Assembly (NCBI GenBank): GCA_043798435.1
Contig: JAZDOR010000092.1
Location: forward strand, 1 to 6,989
Reading direction: 5' to 3'
DNA length: 6,989 bases
Source of the DNA: JAGUXG01 sp043798435
GTDB taxonomy: Bacteria; UBA9089; UBA9088; JAGUXG01
Program-made: the position numbers and the translations under genes
Shown: positions 1 through 4,904 of the stretch, piece after piece
Layout: every line of letters begins with the position of its first letter
Numbering within the stretch: position 1 is the first letter of the stretch
Notes under the pieces: model-generated
What the model saw: only the letters and a program-made list of their open reading frames with translations
Told to the model about the DNA's origin: nothing
The model's database searches: none

Positions 1-13
1 ATTATCAATTATC

Positions 14-58
14 AATGCAAAATTATCATTGTAAAATGCTAATTGCTAATTTTGCATT
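14..58. repeat. AT-rich inverted repeat
   Basis: The 12 bp arms AATGCAAAATTA (14-25) and TAATTTTGCATT (47-58) are perfectly complementary around a 21 nt loop. The flanks hold further AATTATCAATT and TGCAATG repeats. It resembles the simple dispersed AT-rich intergenic repeats of many environmental bacterial genomes. No gene is seen in 1-243. Confidence 0.6.
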
Positions 59-72
59 TTGCAATGAATTCT

Positions 73-98
73 CTCCGTGACCTCTGTGCCTCCGTGGT
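73..98. repeat. CTCTGTG-type dispersed repeat, single arm
   Basis: These 26 bp match the right arm of the inverted repeat at 5801-5826 with a few C/T changes (core GACCTCTGTG, then CTCCGTGG in place of CTCTGTGG). Only one arm is present here, so this looks like a partial or isolated copy of the same dispersed family. Confidence 0.65.
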
Positions 99-138
99 TT
101 ATATTCTTTTCTTGCACTTCAATTGGGTAAATAGTTAC

Positions 139-207
139 GAATTCAGGAGTCAGAATAATAAAATAGGGAGAGCGATTAAAAAGGGAGGGTAGAATTTCTG
201 CCCTCCC
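139..207. repeat. Tail repeat, copy A (hairpin-ended, no DUF11 part)
   Basis: This copy shares the core GAATTCAGGAGTCAGAAT (139-156), the following AATAAAATAGGGAGAGCG stretch and the terminal GGGAGGG...CCCTCCC hairpin (183-207) with copies B (1577-1671) and C (2498-2592). Unlike those it is not preceded by DUF11 coding sequence. Its hairpin has diverged slightly (TAGAATTTCTG in the middle instead of TAGATTCTA). On the minus strand the hairpin is followed by TTTTT (complement of 178-182), as in an intrinsic terminator. Confidence 0.75.
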
Positions 208-243
208 TAAACCAAAAAATTTTGTTTTCAGCATTAAAAGAAA

Positions 244-456
244 ATGAGGCATAATCAGAATTGGAAATCGTTAGAACAAAAGGCAAATGCATGGCTTGAA
301 TTATGTAACCTGTCTTCTGAATTGATGCTTGCCGGGATAAAACTGATAGTAGAGGATGAATCTACTGCCAAAAAGGAGTTTTGGAGACGATTGAATAATA
401 TAAGACAAAAAAATCGCCATATCATACAACAAACAATGGAAAAGATAAACGGATGA
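244..456 (+). CDS. Small helical protein, probable partner of the downstream nucleotidyltransferase
   Basis: This 70-residue protein belongs to no family I recognise. It looks all-helical and charged, with no signal peptide or membrane segment. The C-terminal half is rich in Lys, Arg, Glu and Gln. The stop overlaps the start of the nucleotidyltransferase gene in an ATGA arrangement (453-456), which implies translational coupling and a two-gene operon. The Shine-Dalgarno is weak (AAAAGAAA just before the ATG). Small upstream partners in such pairs are often antitoxins or regulatory subunits, so an antitoxin-like role is plausible, but this is inferred from position only. The pair is bounded by tail repeat copy A upstream and by a hairpin repeat and a DUF11 remnant downstream. 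Confidence 0.6.
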   Translation: MRHNQNWKSLEQKANAWLELCNLSSELMLAGIKLIVEDESTAKKEFWRRLNNIRQKNRHIIQQTMEKING

Positions 457-1025
457 TTGCAAATATACTTTTAGATATTATAGCTAAAATATTAAAGATA
501 ACCCAAAAATTGCAAATTCCCATTATGTTTATGGGCGGAATAGCTACAAGTATATGGGCAGAACCACGTGCAACTTATGATATTGATGGAGTGGTTGATG
601 TAATTGATATGGAAAAATTTCTAAAGGAACTTTCTAAAGAAGGATTTACTTATGACAAAAACAAACCGATAAAGCTTATTCAAAATTTGCCTTTTATTAC
701 TTTAGGCTACTCAATAAAGGGATATGAAGTTTATGTTGACCTGTTCTTATCTAAAACTAAATATGTAAAAGAGTCACTGATAAAAAAGCAAGAAGTAAAT
801 GTTTCTGGAATAACAATTCCTGTTATATCTCCAGATGACCTTATTCTTTATAAGCTTCTTGCAGGACGAAATAGAGACATAGAGGATGTAAGACAAATAC
901 TTTCTATTTGCAAAGATAGACTTGATATGAAATATATAAAAAAATGGGCTTCTGAATTAGGGGTTATGCCATTTTTGAATGATGAGATTTCTTCTTTGGA
1001 AATATTGGGAAATATTGAGGAATAA
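453..1025 (+). CDS. MNT/AbiEii-like nucleotidyltransferase (DUF6036-type), probable toxin-like enzyme
   Basis: This 190-residue protein has the hallmarks of a minimal pol-beta-fold nucleotidyltransferase. A Gly-Gly loop (MGGIATSIW, residues 27-35) is followed by PRATYDID, giving the metal-binding Asp43 and Asp45. A likely third carboxylate is Asp96 in YVDLF. The family C-terminal signature SPDDLILYKLLAGR-RDIEDV lies at residues 126-146. Such proteins transfer a nucleotide to a tRNA or protein target. Many act as toxins or regulators in two-gene toxin-antitoxin or phage-defence modules (AbiEii, MNT-HEPN). Length is normal for the short forms and no catalytic residue appears lost. It overlaps the small upstream gene by 4 nt. 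Its codons are visibly more AT-rich than those of the transketolase genes, consistent with acquisition. The exact substrate cannot be told. Confidence 0.8.
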   Translation: MIANILLDIIAKILKITQKLQIPIMFMGGIATSIWAEPRATYDIDGVVDVIDMEKFLKELSKEGFTYDKNKPIKLIQNLPFITLGYSIKGYEVYVDLFLSKTKYVKESLIKKQEVNVSGITIPVISPDDLILYKLLAGRNRDIEDVRQILSICKDRLDMKYIKKWASELGVMPFLNDEISSLEILGNIEE

Positions 1026-1076
1026 TAGGGACAGTTACCATTTAGTGGTACAAGAAAATAGGTTAGTGTCCCCTAT
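1025..1076. repeat. GGGACAGTTACC-type imperfect hairpin repeat
   Basis: The left arm ATAGGGACAGTTACC (1025-1039) pairs imperfectly with GGTTAGTGTCCCCTAT (1061-1076) around a 21 nt loop. It begins at the nucleotidyltransferase stop codon and ends where the DUF11 reading frame begins, so it marks a junction. The first 19 bases after the stop recur exactly at 3968-3986. GGGACAGT/ACTGTCCC repeats of this style are often dispersed REP-like elements tied to IS200-like (RAYT) transposases. No such transposase is in this window. Confidence 0.65.
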
Positions 1077-1576
1077 ATTTTACAGGGTATGAGAATGTAA
1101 CAGGCCAAGACAGCAACATCTGGGTGAGGAAGTACGAGGGAGGTGGTCCTGGAACCATTACAAACACAGCAGAGGCGCGCTATGAAAACATCATTGGCAC
1201 AAAGTTTGTCTCCACAGCCACTGTCTCTGTTGTTTGCGCAGGTGGAGTACCGAACCCGAATATCGTGGTCACCAAGACAGTTGACCCAACTACAGGTGTA
1301 ACCAGAGGCTCAACATTGACCTACAACATCACCCTTCACAACATCGGAGCAGGTGCAGCAAAGAGTACCGTGGTTACAGACCAAGTCCCAGCAGGAACAG
1401 AGTATATCACAGGTTCAGCAGAGGGTCCATCTGCTAATATCATCTACTCCCACGATGGTGGAGCAACTTATGATGGTTCGGATGCCGCACCAGTCACCAA
1501 CATCAAGTGGAGCTTATTATCAGACTTAGCTGCAGGTGCAACTGGCTCAGTCAGATTCAAGGTTCAGGTGAGGTAA
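1077..1576 (+). pseudogene. DUF11-repeat surface protein, 3' fragment 1
   Basis: The open frame encodes the end of one DUF11-type beta-sandwich repeat (GPGTITNTAEARYEN, then a strand ending in ATVSVV) and one further complete repeat starting NPNIVVTKTVDP and ending FKVQVR at the stop. DUF11 repeats occur in large secreted or cell-surface proteins. There is no signal peptide, no anchor and no Shine-Dalgarno. The frame is open back through the junction with the hairpin repeat at 1076, reaching a stop at 1064, and already reads as mid-protein sequence (GYENVTGQDSNIWV). The first usable start is GTG at 1124, which would give 150 residues. It is best read as the severed 3' end of a longer gene. 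A short expressed product from 1124 cannot be excluded. Confidence 0.75.
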
Positions 1577-1671
1577 GGCATAAGAATATAGAATTCAGAA
1601 TACAGAATTCAGGAGTCAGAATAATAAAATAGGGAGAGCGATTAAAAAGGGAGGGTAGATTCTACCCTCCC
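1577..1671. repeat. Tail repeat, copy B
   Basis: It starts directly after the DUF11 stop codon and ends with a perfect palindrome, GGGAGGGTAGA/TCTACCCTCCC (1649-1671, one unpaired T). It is nearly identical to copy C (2498-2592), with only an A/G difference in the hairpin noticed. The near-identity extends back into the last ~60 bp of DUF11 coding sequence. It also contains the core GAATTCAGGAGTCAGAAT (1605-1622), found at four places in the window. Confidence 0.85.
1649..1671 (-). terminator. Minus-strand intrinsic terminator-like hairpin in tail copy B
   Basis: Read on the minus strand, an 11 bp GC-rich palindromic stem is followed at once by TTTTTAAT (complement of 1641-1648). That is the layout of a rho-independent terminator. 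On the + strand the hairpin is followed by CCAATAAAATAA with no T run. The same geometry occurs in copies A (183-207) and C (2570-2592). No minus-strand gene is seen that would need it. Confidence 0.5.
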
Positions 1672-1682
1672 CCAATAAAATA

Positions 1683-1691
1683 AGGGGGTGA
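1683..1691 (+). promoter_or_regulatory. Shine-Dalgarno of the antitoxin gene
   Basis: AGGGGGTGA ends 4 nt before the ATG at 1696, with a further AAAGG abutting the start. It is the strongest ribosome binding site seen in the window and fixes the antitoxin start. It lies only about a dozen bases after the tail-B hairpin. Confidence 0.7.
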
Positions 1692-1695
1692 AAGG

Positions 1696-1896
1696 ATGCC
1701 TACTCAACAAGGTATTCAATACATAGTTAATGATAAAGGCGAGAAGCGAGCAGCAGTAATTGAGTTTGATGTTTATGGTCATCTATGGGAAGATATTCAC
1801 GATATTCTTGTAGTTGAGTCACGGAAAAAAGAACCGAGGATAGGGTGGGAAGACGCTAAGAAAAGATTGCATGAAAAAGAAGAGAAGAAATGGTAG
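1696..1896 (+). CDS. Type II antitoxin, RelB/Phd-like
   Basis: This 66-residue protein has the usual short antitoxin layout. An N-terminal strand (IQYIVNDKGEKRAAVIEF, residues 7-24) matches the DNA-binding/dimerisation region seen in antitoxins paired with RelE/ParE toxins. It is followed by a short helix (WEDIHDILVV) and a charged C-terminal helix (WEDAKKRLHEKEEKKW), which would wrap and neutralise the toxin. It precedes and overlaps the toxin gene by 7 nt, so synthesis is coupled. In such systems the antitoxin, alone and in complex with toxin, represses its own promoter. I could not identify an operator. Assignment to RelB rather than Phd/YefM is uncertain. Confidence 0.8.
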   Translation: MPTQQGIQYIVNDKGEKRAAVIEFDVYGHLWEDIHDILVVESRKKEPRIGWEDAKKRLHEKEEKKW

Positions 1897-2150
1897 GCTA
1901 CGAAATAACGCTTGCCTCTTCGGCTGAAAAGGAGATCAATTCTTTGCCCAAGAATATCCAGAAAAAGGTTGAAGAGGTGATTGATTCTCTAAAAGAGAAC
2001 TCCAGACCACATAGAGCAATAAAGCTAAAAGGTAAAGAGGGAGTATATCGTATCAGAATAGGTGATTATCGTGTAATTTACACTATAAATGACAAGAAAC
2101 GACTTATAGATATAAGTTATGTGCGACATCGAAGCAAAGCATATATATAG
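1890..2150 (+). CDS. RelE/ParE family toxin
   Basis: This 86-residue protein carries the RelE-fold signatures. The N-terminal strand YEITLASSAEKEINSLP is followed by helix IQKKVEEVIDSL. The core comes next: KLKG-GVYRIRIGDYRVIYTI (residues 46-65). The C-terminal strand VRHRSKAY (residues 78-85) closes the fold. Basic and aromatic residues at Arg61, Arg81 and Tyr85 sit where RelE uses Arg61, Arg81 and Tyr87 for mRNA cleavage on the ribosome, so it is likely a ribosome-dependent mRNA interferase. A ParE-like gyrase poison is less likely. Length is normal and the gene looks intact. It overlaps the antitoxin gene by 7 nt. The second DUF11 remnant begins only about 5 bases after its stop codon, so the cassette boundary is very tight. 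Confidence 0.9.
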   Translation: MVGYEITLASSAEKEINSLPKNIQKKVEEVIDSLKENSRPHRAIKLKGKEGVYRIRIGDYRVIYTINDKKRLIDISYVRHRSKAYI

Positions 2151-2155
2151 AGAAT

Positions 2156-2497
2156 GGCGTCCAGAACCCGAATATTATTGTAACAAAGACAGTTGACCCA
2201 GCCACAGGTGTAACCAGGGGCTCAACATTGACCTATACCATCAGCTTTACTAACAGCGGAGCAGGTGTGGCAAAAAGTGTTGTGGTTACAGACCAAATTC
2301 CAGCAGGTTCAGAATTCGTCATAGGCTCAGCAGAGGTTTTATCAGGTCCATCTGCGGTTATCACTTACTCCCACGATGGCGGATTGAGTTATGATAACTA
2401 TCAGACACTACCAGTCACCCACATCAAGTGGAGCTTAGCCTCAGACTTAGCCGCAGGTGCAACAGGCTCAGTCAGATTCAAGGTTCAGGTGAGGTAA
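2156..2497 (+). pseudogene. DUF11-repeat surface protein, 3' fragment 2
   Basis: This remnant encodes a single DUF11 repeat beginning GVQNPNIIVTKTVDP and ending FKVQVR-stop. It is clearly paralogous to the second half of fragment 1, from 1240 on, with the same order of motifs: TGVTRGSTLTY, GAG-AKS-VVTDQ, YSHDGG, IKWSL and DLAAGATGSVRFKVQVR. The middle has diverged (SFTNSGAGVAKS versus TLHNIGAGAAKS) and carries a 3-residue insertion before GPSA. The 3' end is nearly identical to fragment 1. There is no ATG, no ribosome site and no signal peptide. A TTG at 2228 lies inside the repeat and is an unlikely start. DUF11 similarity starts within 6 bp of the RelE stop, so this is a truncated 3' gene end rather than a functional gene. 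Confidence 0.8.
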
Positions 2498-2592
2498 GGC
2501 ATAAGAATATAGAATTCAGAATACAGAATTCAGGAGTCAGAATAATAAAATAGGGAGAGCGATTAAAAAGGAAGGGTAGATTCTACCCTCCC
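2498..2592. repeat. Tail repeat, copy C
   Basis: This is a near-perfect copy of tail B directly after the second DUF11 stop, ending with the hairpin GGAAGGGTAGA/TCTACCCTCCC (2570-2592, one A-C mismatch). It includes the core GAATTCAGGAGTCAGAAT at 2526-2543. On the minus strand the hairpin is again followed by TTTTT. Confidence 0.85.
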
Positions 2593-2657
2593 TAAAGAAT
2601 AATTAAGAAGAGTGAAGAGGAAAAAACTATAATGGCATTTATCCTACTCAGACACTT

Positions 2658-2788
2658 ACGATTATGTTACAGAATAACCGCTAATGAACGCTAATGAACG
2701 CTAATGAACGCGATAAGGAAGGAATTTATTAGTGTTAATTTGCGTTAATTAGCGGTTAAAGTATATTCACGATTATGTTATAAAATAA
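2658..2788. repeat. Nested repeat: CTAATGAACG x3 inverted repeat between 20 bp direct repeats
   Basis: ACGATTATGTTA is repeated exactly at 2658-2669 and 2769-2780, and similarity extends to about 20 bp (ACAGAATAA versus ATAAAATAA). Between the copies is an imperfect inverted repeat. The left side holds AACCGCTAAT plus three perfect tandem copies of CTAATGAACG (2681-2710). The right side holds GCGTTAATTAGCGGTT (2742-2757). It resembles the dispersed AACCGCTAAT...ATTAGCGGTT repeats of several environmental bacteria, possibly inserted between duplicated target sequence. The rest of 2593-2846 is AT-rich and shows no gene. Confidence 0.6.
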
Positions 2789-2846
2789 GCACTTTCATCT
2801 GTCGAAGTAGTAATAATCTAGTAGATAAGTATGAAAAGAGACAAGA

Positions 2847-3884
2847 ATGTTTAAGCCAAACTTTAGATATACCAATAAAATAGTCAAGTTACTTACCAGA
2901 ATCTCTGCGGCAAGAGAGTTGATACTTAATTCGCCTTTAATTCCAAAATGGGAAGTAGCCTTGAGGCGGGAAGCGATAATCCACAGTGCCCATTCATCTA
3001 CGAGCATTGAGGGAAACAGATTGTCTCTGGAACAGGTGAGTGACTTATCCGAGGGAAGAGAGGTAATGGCTACCCGAAAGGATAAACAGGAGGTCTTGAA
3101 TTATCTGAATCTCCTTGAAAATATTGGAAATTTGACCAAAGGTAGTTCTATGGTGGAGAAAGATATTTTAAATATCCACCATAAGATAACAAAAGATACA
3201 TTAGATAATTCTGATGATTGTGGGGTTTATCGTAACCGCTATGTCGTAGTGGCAAATAGATTTACCGGCGAGGTATTTTTCAGACCACCCCAAAATGAAG
3301 ATGTGTCCGGGTTAATAAAAGATTTGATTGAATGGATAAATTCGGAGGAGGCAAAAGAACTTGACCCTGTTATTGGGGCAGGAATAGCCCATTATGAATT
3401 TGTCAGAATCCATCCTTTTGTTGATGGAAACGGCAGAACTACAAGGGTTTTGGCAACTTTAATCCTTTATCTACGAGTCTTTGACACTAAACAGTTTTTT
3501 TGTCTTGATGATTATTATGACTCGGATAGACCGGCTTACTACAAAGCATTACAGAGCGTTAATCAGGAAACATTGGATTTGACTAACTGGTTGGAGTATT
3601 TTGTAGAAGGGGTAAATGTAAGTATTGAGGCAGTTAAAGAAAGAACAATAAAACTTAGCAGTGAAAGACTGAGAAAAGCAAAAAGAGGACAGGTTGCTTT
3701 AACTGAAAGGCAGATGAGGATTGTGGAGTTTATAAATCAAAATGAGCGAATAACGAATCGAGATGCAAGGGAAATGCTTAAAATATCAGACCGTGCCACA
3801 TTAAAAGAAATCAGAAAATTAGTGGATTTAACAGTAATTAAGTCAGAAGGTAAAGGAAGAAGTCTATATTATGTCTTAGTGTAA
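2847..3884 (+). CDS. Fic family protein AMPylase (adenylyltransferase), class II
   Basis: This 345-residue protein has a complete Fic core. The catalytic motif HPFVDGNGRTTR (residues 189-200) supplies His189, the metal and phosphate ligands and both arginines. An N-terminal inhibitory motif STSIEGN (residues 51-57, Glu55) matches the class II pattern in which the glutamate blocks productive ATP binding. The region just before it (residues 31-50) fits the Fic N-terminal domain. The C-terminal ~60 residues (LTERQMRIVEFINQ through GRSLYYVL) look like a winged helix domain. Fic enzymes transfer AMP from ATP to Ser, Thr or Tyr hydroxyls of target proteins, often acting as toxins or stress regulators. 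The fused DNA-binding domain suggests transcriptional or chromosome-linked control. The start at 2847 has only a weak AAGAGA upstream. Size is normal and no key residue is missing. It stands alone, without a separate antitoxin, as expected for an internally inhibited form. Confidence 0.92.
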   Translation: MFKPNFRYTNKIVKLLTRISAARELILNSPLIPKWEVALRREAIIHSAHSSTSIEGNRLSLEQVSDLSEGREVMATRKDKQEVLNYLNLLENIGNLTKGSSMVEKDILNIHHKITKDTLDNSDDCGVYRNRYVVVANRFTGEVFFRPPQNEDVSGLIKDLIEWINSEEAKELDPVIGAGIAHYEFVRIHPFVDGNGRTTRVLATLILYLRVFDTKQFFCLDDYYDSDRPAYYKALQSVNQETLDLTNWLEYFVEGVNVSIEAVKERTIKLSSERLRKAKRGQVALTERQMRIVEFINQNERITNRDAREMLKISDRATLKEIRKLVDLTVIKSEGKGRSLYYVLV

Positions 3885-3899
3885 TCTCACTTCCTTTTG

Positions 3900-3920
3900 T
3901 AAATTCAATTATTGAATTTA
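3900..3920. repeat. Near-perfect AT palindrome downstream of fic
   Basis: TAAATTCAAT and ATTGAATTTA are perfectly complementary 10 bp arms around a single T. There is no following T run, so it is not an obvious terminator. It could be a protein-binding site or simply the edge of the adjoining repeat block. Confidence 0.5.
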
Positions 3921-3921
3921 T

Positions 3922-3969
3922 GGTTCGGGATTAGGTTCGGGATTAGGTTCGGGATTAGGTTCGGGATTA
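3922..3969. repeat. 12 bp tandem repeat (GGTTCGGGATTA x4)
   Basis: There are four perfect head-to-tail copies of GGTTCGGGATTA at 3922-3933, 3934-3945, 3946-3957 and 3958-3969. They run directly into the dispersed repeat TAGGGACAGTTACCATTTA (3968-3986). Perfect identity suggests recent slippage expansion. The array ends 27 bp before the radical SAM start codon. Confidence 0.9.
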
Positions 3970-3986
3970 GGGACAGTTACCATTTA
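3968..3986. repeat. GGGACAGTTACC-type repeat, second copy
   Basis: These 19 bp are identical to 1026-1044. Here the element lacks the pairing arm found at 1061-1076 and is fused to the 12 bp tandem array. It lies just upstream of the radical SAM start. Confidence 0.7.
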
Positions 3987-3996
3987 ATTATTACGA

Positions 3997-4770
3997 ATGA
4001 AATACATCTATGGCCCTGTTAGCTCATATAGATTAGGAAGGTCTTTGGGGATAGACATTCTATCTCAGCCCGAGAAAATCTGCACCTTCGGCTGTATTTA
4101 CTGCCAGCTTGGAAGCAAGGTAAGGTATGTGAAGGAGAGAAGGGTATATGTGAAGACAGAGGATATACTTTCGCAGCTATCGGAAGAGCTTCCTGATATT
4201 GAGATAGACCATATCACCTTTTCTGGCAGGGGTGAAAGCACATTGGCAGAGAACCTGGGTGAGGTTATAGCTGGGATAAAGCAGGCACAGAAAAAACCTG
4301 TGGCAGTCTTGACCAACTCATCCCTGATGAATAGGAAGGATGTTATTGCCGACCTATCCTTAGCTGATTTTGTCATTGCTAAATTAGACAGCTTCTCTGA
4401 TGAATCTTTACGGTATATAAATCAGCCTGATGAGGGGATAAAATTTGGCGAGATTCTGGATAGCCTCAAAAACTTTAGAAAAAGTTACTCAGGAAGGCTT
4501 GGGCTTCAGATTATGCTCTGTTCTCAGAATAAAGATGAGGCAGAAAGCCTGGCAGGACTTGCCTATCAAATTATGCCTGATGAAATCCAGTTAGGCACGA
4601 CCCTTAGGAAATGCCCTTGTCTGCCTATTTCAGAAGAAGAGGTATCCAGAATAAAAAGGCTTTTTTCATGTTTTCCAGTGGTTACCGTGTATGATAGAAA
4701 ACCCAATGAGACAAAACCTATATCAAAAGAGGAGACATCAAGGAGAAGGGGTAATAGTTTAACCAACTAA
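3997..4770 (+). CDS. Radical SAM protein, COG0731-like (wyosine-synthase-related family)
   Basis: This 257-residue protein opens with GPVSSYRLGRSLGIDIL, typical of the bacterial COG0731 group. The radical SAM cluster motif CTFGCIYC follows (CxxxCxxC, Cys29, Cys33, Cys36), which binds a 4Fe-4S cluster and S-adenosylmethionine. A glycine-rich SAM-contact segment, TFSGRGESTL (usually GEPTL), follows at about residues 74-83. The family is related to archaeal tRNA wyosine-forming enzymes, but the substrate of the bacterial members is generally unknown. The protein is at the short end of the family. No Shine-Dalgarno is visible before the ATG and the 5' flank is repeat sequence. A terminator-like hairpin separates it from the transketolase genes, so they are probably transcribed separately. 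Its last codons lie in a 37 bp repeat that recurs at 6857-6893. Confidence 0.85.
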   Translation: MKYIYGPVSSYRLGRSLGIDILSQPEKICTFGCIYCQLGSKVRYVKERRVYVKTEDILSQLSEELPDIEIDHITFSGRGESTLAENLGEVIAGIKQAQKKPVAVLTNSSLMNRKDVIADLSLADFVIAKLDSFSDESLRYINQPDEGIKFGEILDSLKNFRKSYSGRLGLQIMLCSQNKDEAESLAGLAYQIMPDEIQLGTTLRKCPCLPISEEEVSRIKRLFSCFPVVTVYDRKPNETKPISKEETSRRRGNSLTN

Positions 4771-4794
4771 AGCAAAGACTAATCATAGAGAAGA
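4758..4794. repeat. 37 bp direct repeat, left copy
   Basis: It matches 6857-6893 at 32 of 37 positions by eye, with core AAAGACTAATCATAGAGAAGA. It overlaps the last three sense codons and stop of the radical SAM gene. Together the two copies bracket the transketolase pair. Confidence 0.7.
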
Positions 4795-4860
4795 GTCATT
4801 AGTCATTGGTAGGAGAAATTTCTTACTAATGACGAGTGACCAGTGACTAATGACCTTTTT
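4795..4860 (+). terminator. Terminator-like hairpin after the radical SAM gene
   Basis: The arms GTCATTAGTCATTGGT (4795-4810) and ACCAGTGACTAATGAC (4839-4854) pair over 16 positions with one G-T, around a 28 nt loop, followed by CTTTTT (4855-4860). This fits a long-loop intrinsic terminator. The sequence also belongs to the GTCACTGGTCATTAGTCAT-type dispersed repeats of many genomes. The left arm could instead pair with ACTAATGAC at 4825-4833. Confidence 0.55.
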
Positions 4861-4865
4861 CTCTA

Positions 4866-4895
4866 TTGACACAAGGATTTGTATTTAAGTATAAT
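4866..4895 (+). promoter_or_regulatory. Consensus sigma-70-type promoter of the transketolase genes
   Basis: A perfect -35 box TTGACA (4866-4871) and a perfect -10 box TATAAT (4890-4895) are separated by 18 bp. Transcription would begin around 4900-4905, at or within a few bases of the ATG at 4905. The mRNA would therefore be leaderless or nearly so, consistent with the pyrimidine-rich, Shine-Dalgarno-free sequence before the ATG. Confidence 0.75.
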
Positions 4896-4904
4896 TTGCT
4901 TCCT

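Noticed and set aside
46..252. Minus-strand 68-codon open frame
   Set aside because: It reads through the CTCTGTG repeat, tail copy A and its hairpin. Residues such as NHGGTEVTE are the translated dispersed repeat. No ribosome site or family likeness.
1577..2592. Integron attC sites as the basis of the cassette-like layout
   Set aside because: The tails lack recognisable GTTRRRY/RYYYAAC core sites, the DUF11 gene end is part of each unit, and no integrase is present.
2632..2694. 20-codon ATG frame (MAFILLRHL...) after tail copy C
   Set aside because: It is very short, poorly placed relative to GAGG upstream, and runs into the CTAATGAACG repeat. There is no support for a product.
2795..3007. 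Minus-strand 70-codon frame overlapping the start of fic
   Set aside because: Antisense to the conserved N-terminal part of the Fic protein, with no family likeness.
3922..3969. CRISPR array
   Set aside because: The 12 bp units are contiguous with no spacers, and no cas gene is present.
4098..4376. Minus-strand open frames opposite the radical SAM gene (also 4566-4766) and opposite the transketolase gene (6329-6751)
   Set aside because: They lie wholly antisense to strongly supported genes and show no recognisable motifs.
4866..4904. TTG at 4866 as the transketolase start
   Set aside because: The TTG is part of a perfect TTGACA box with TATAAT 18 bp downstream, and the extra 13 residues do not resemble transketolase.
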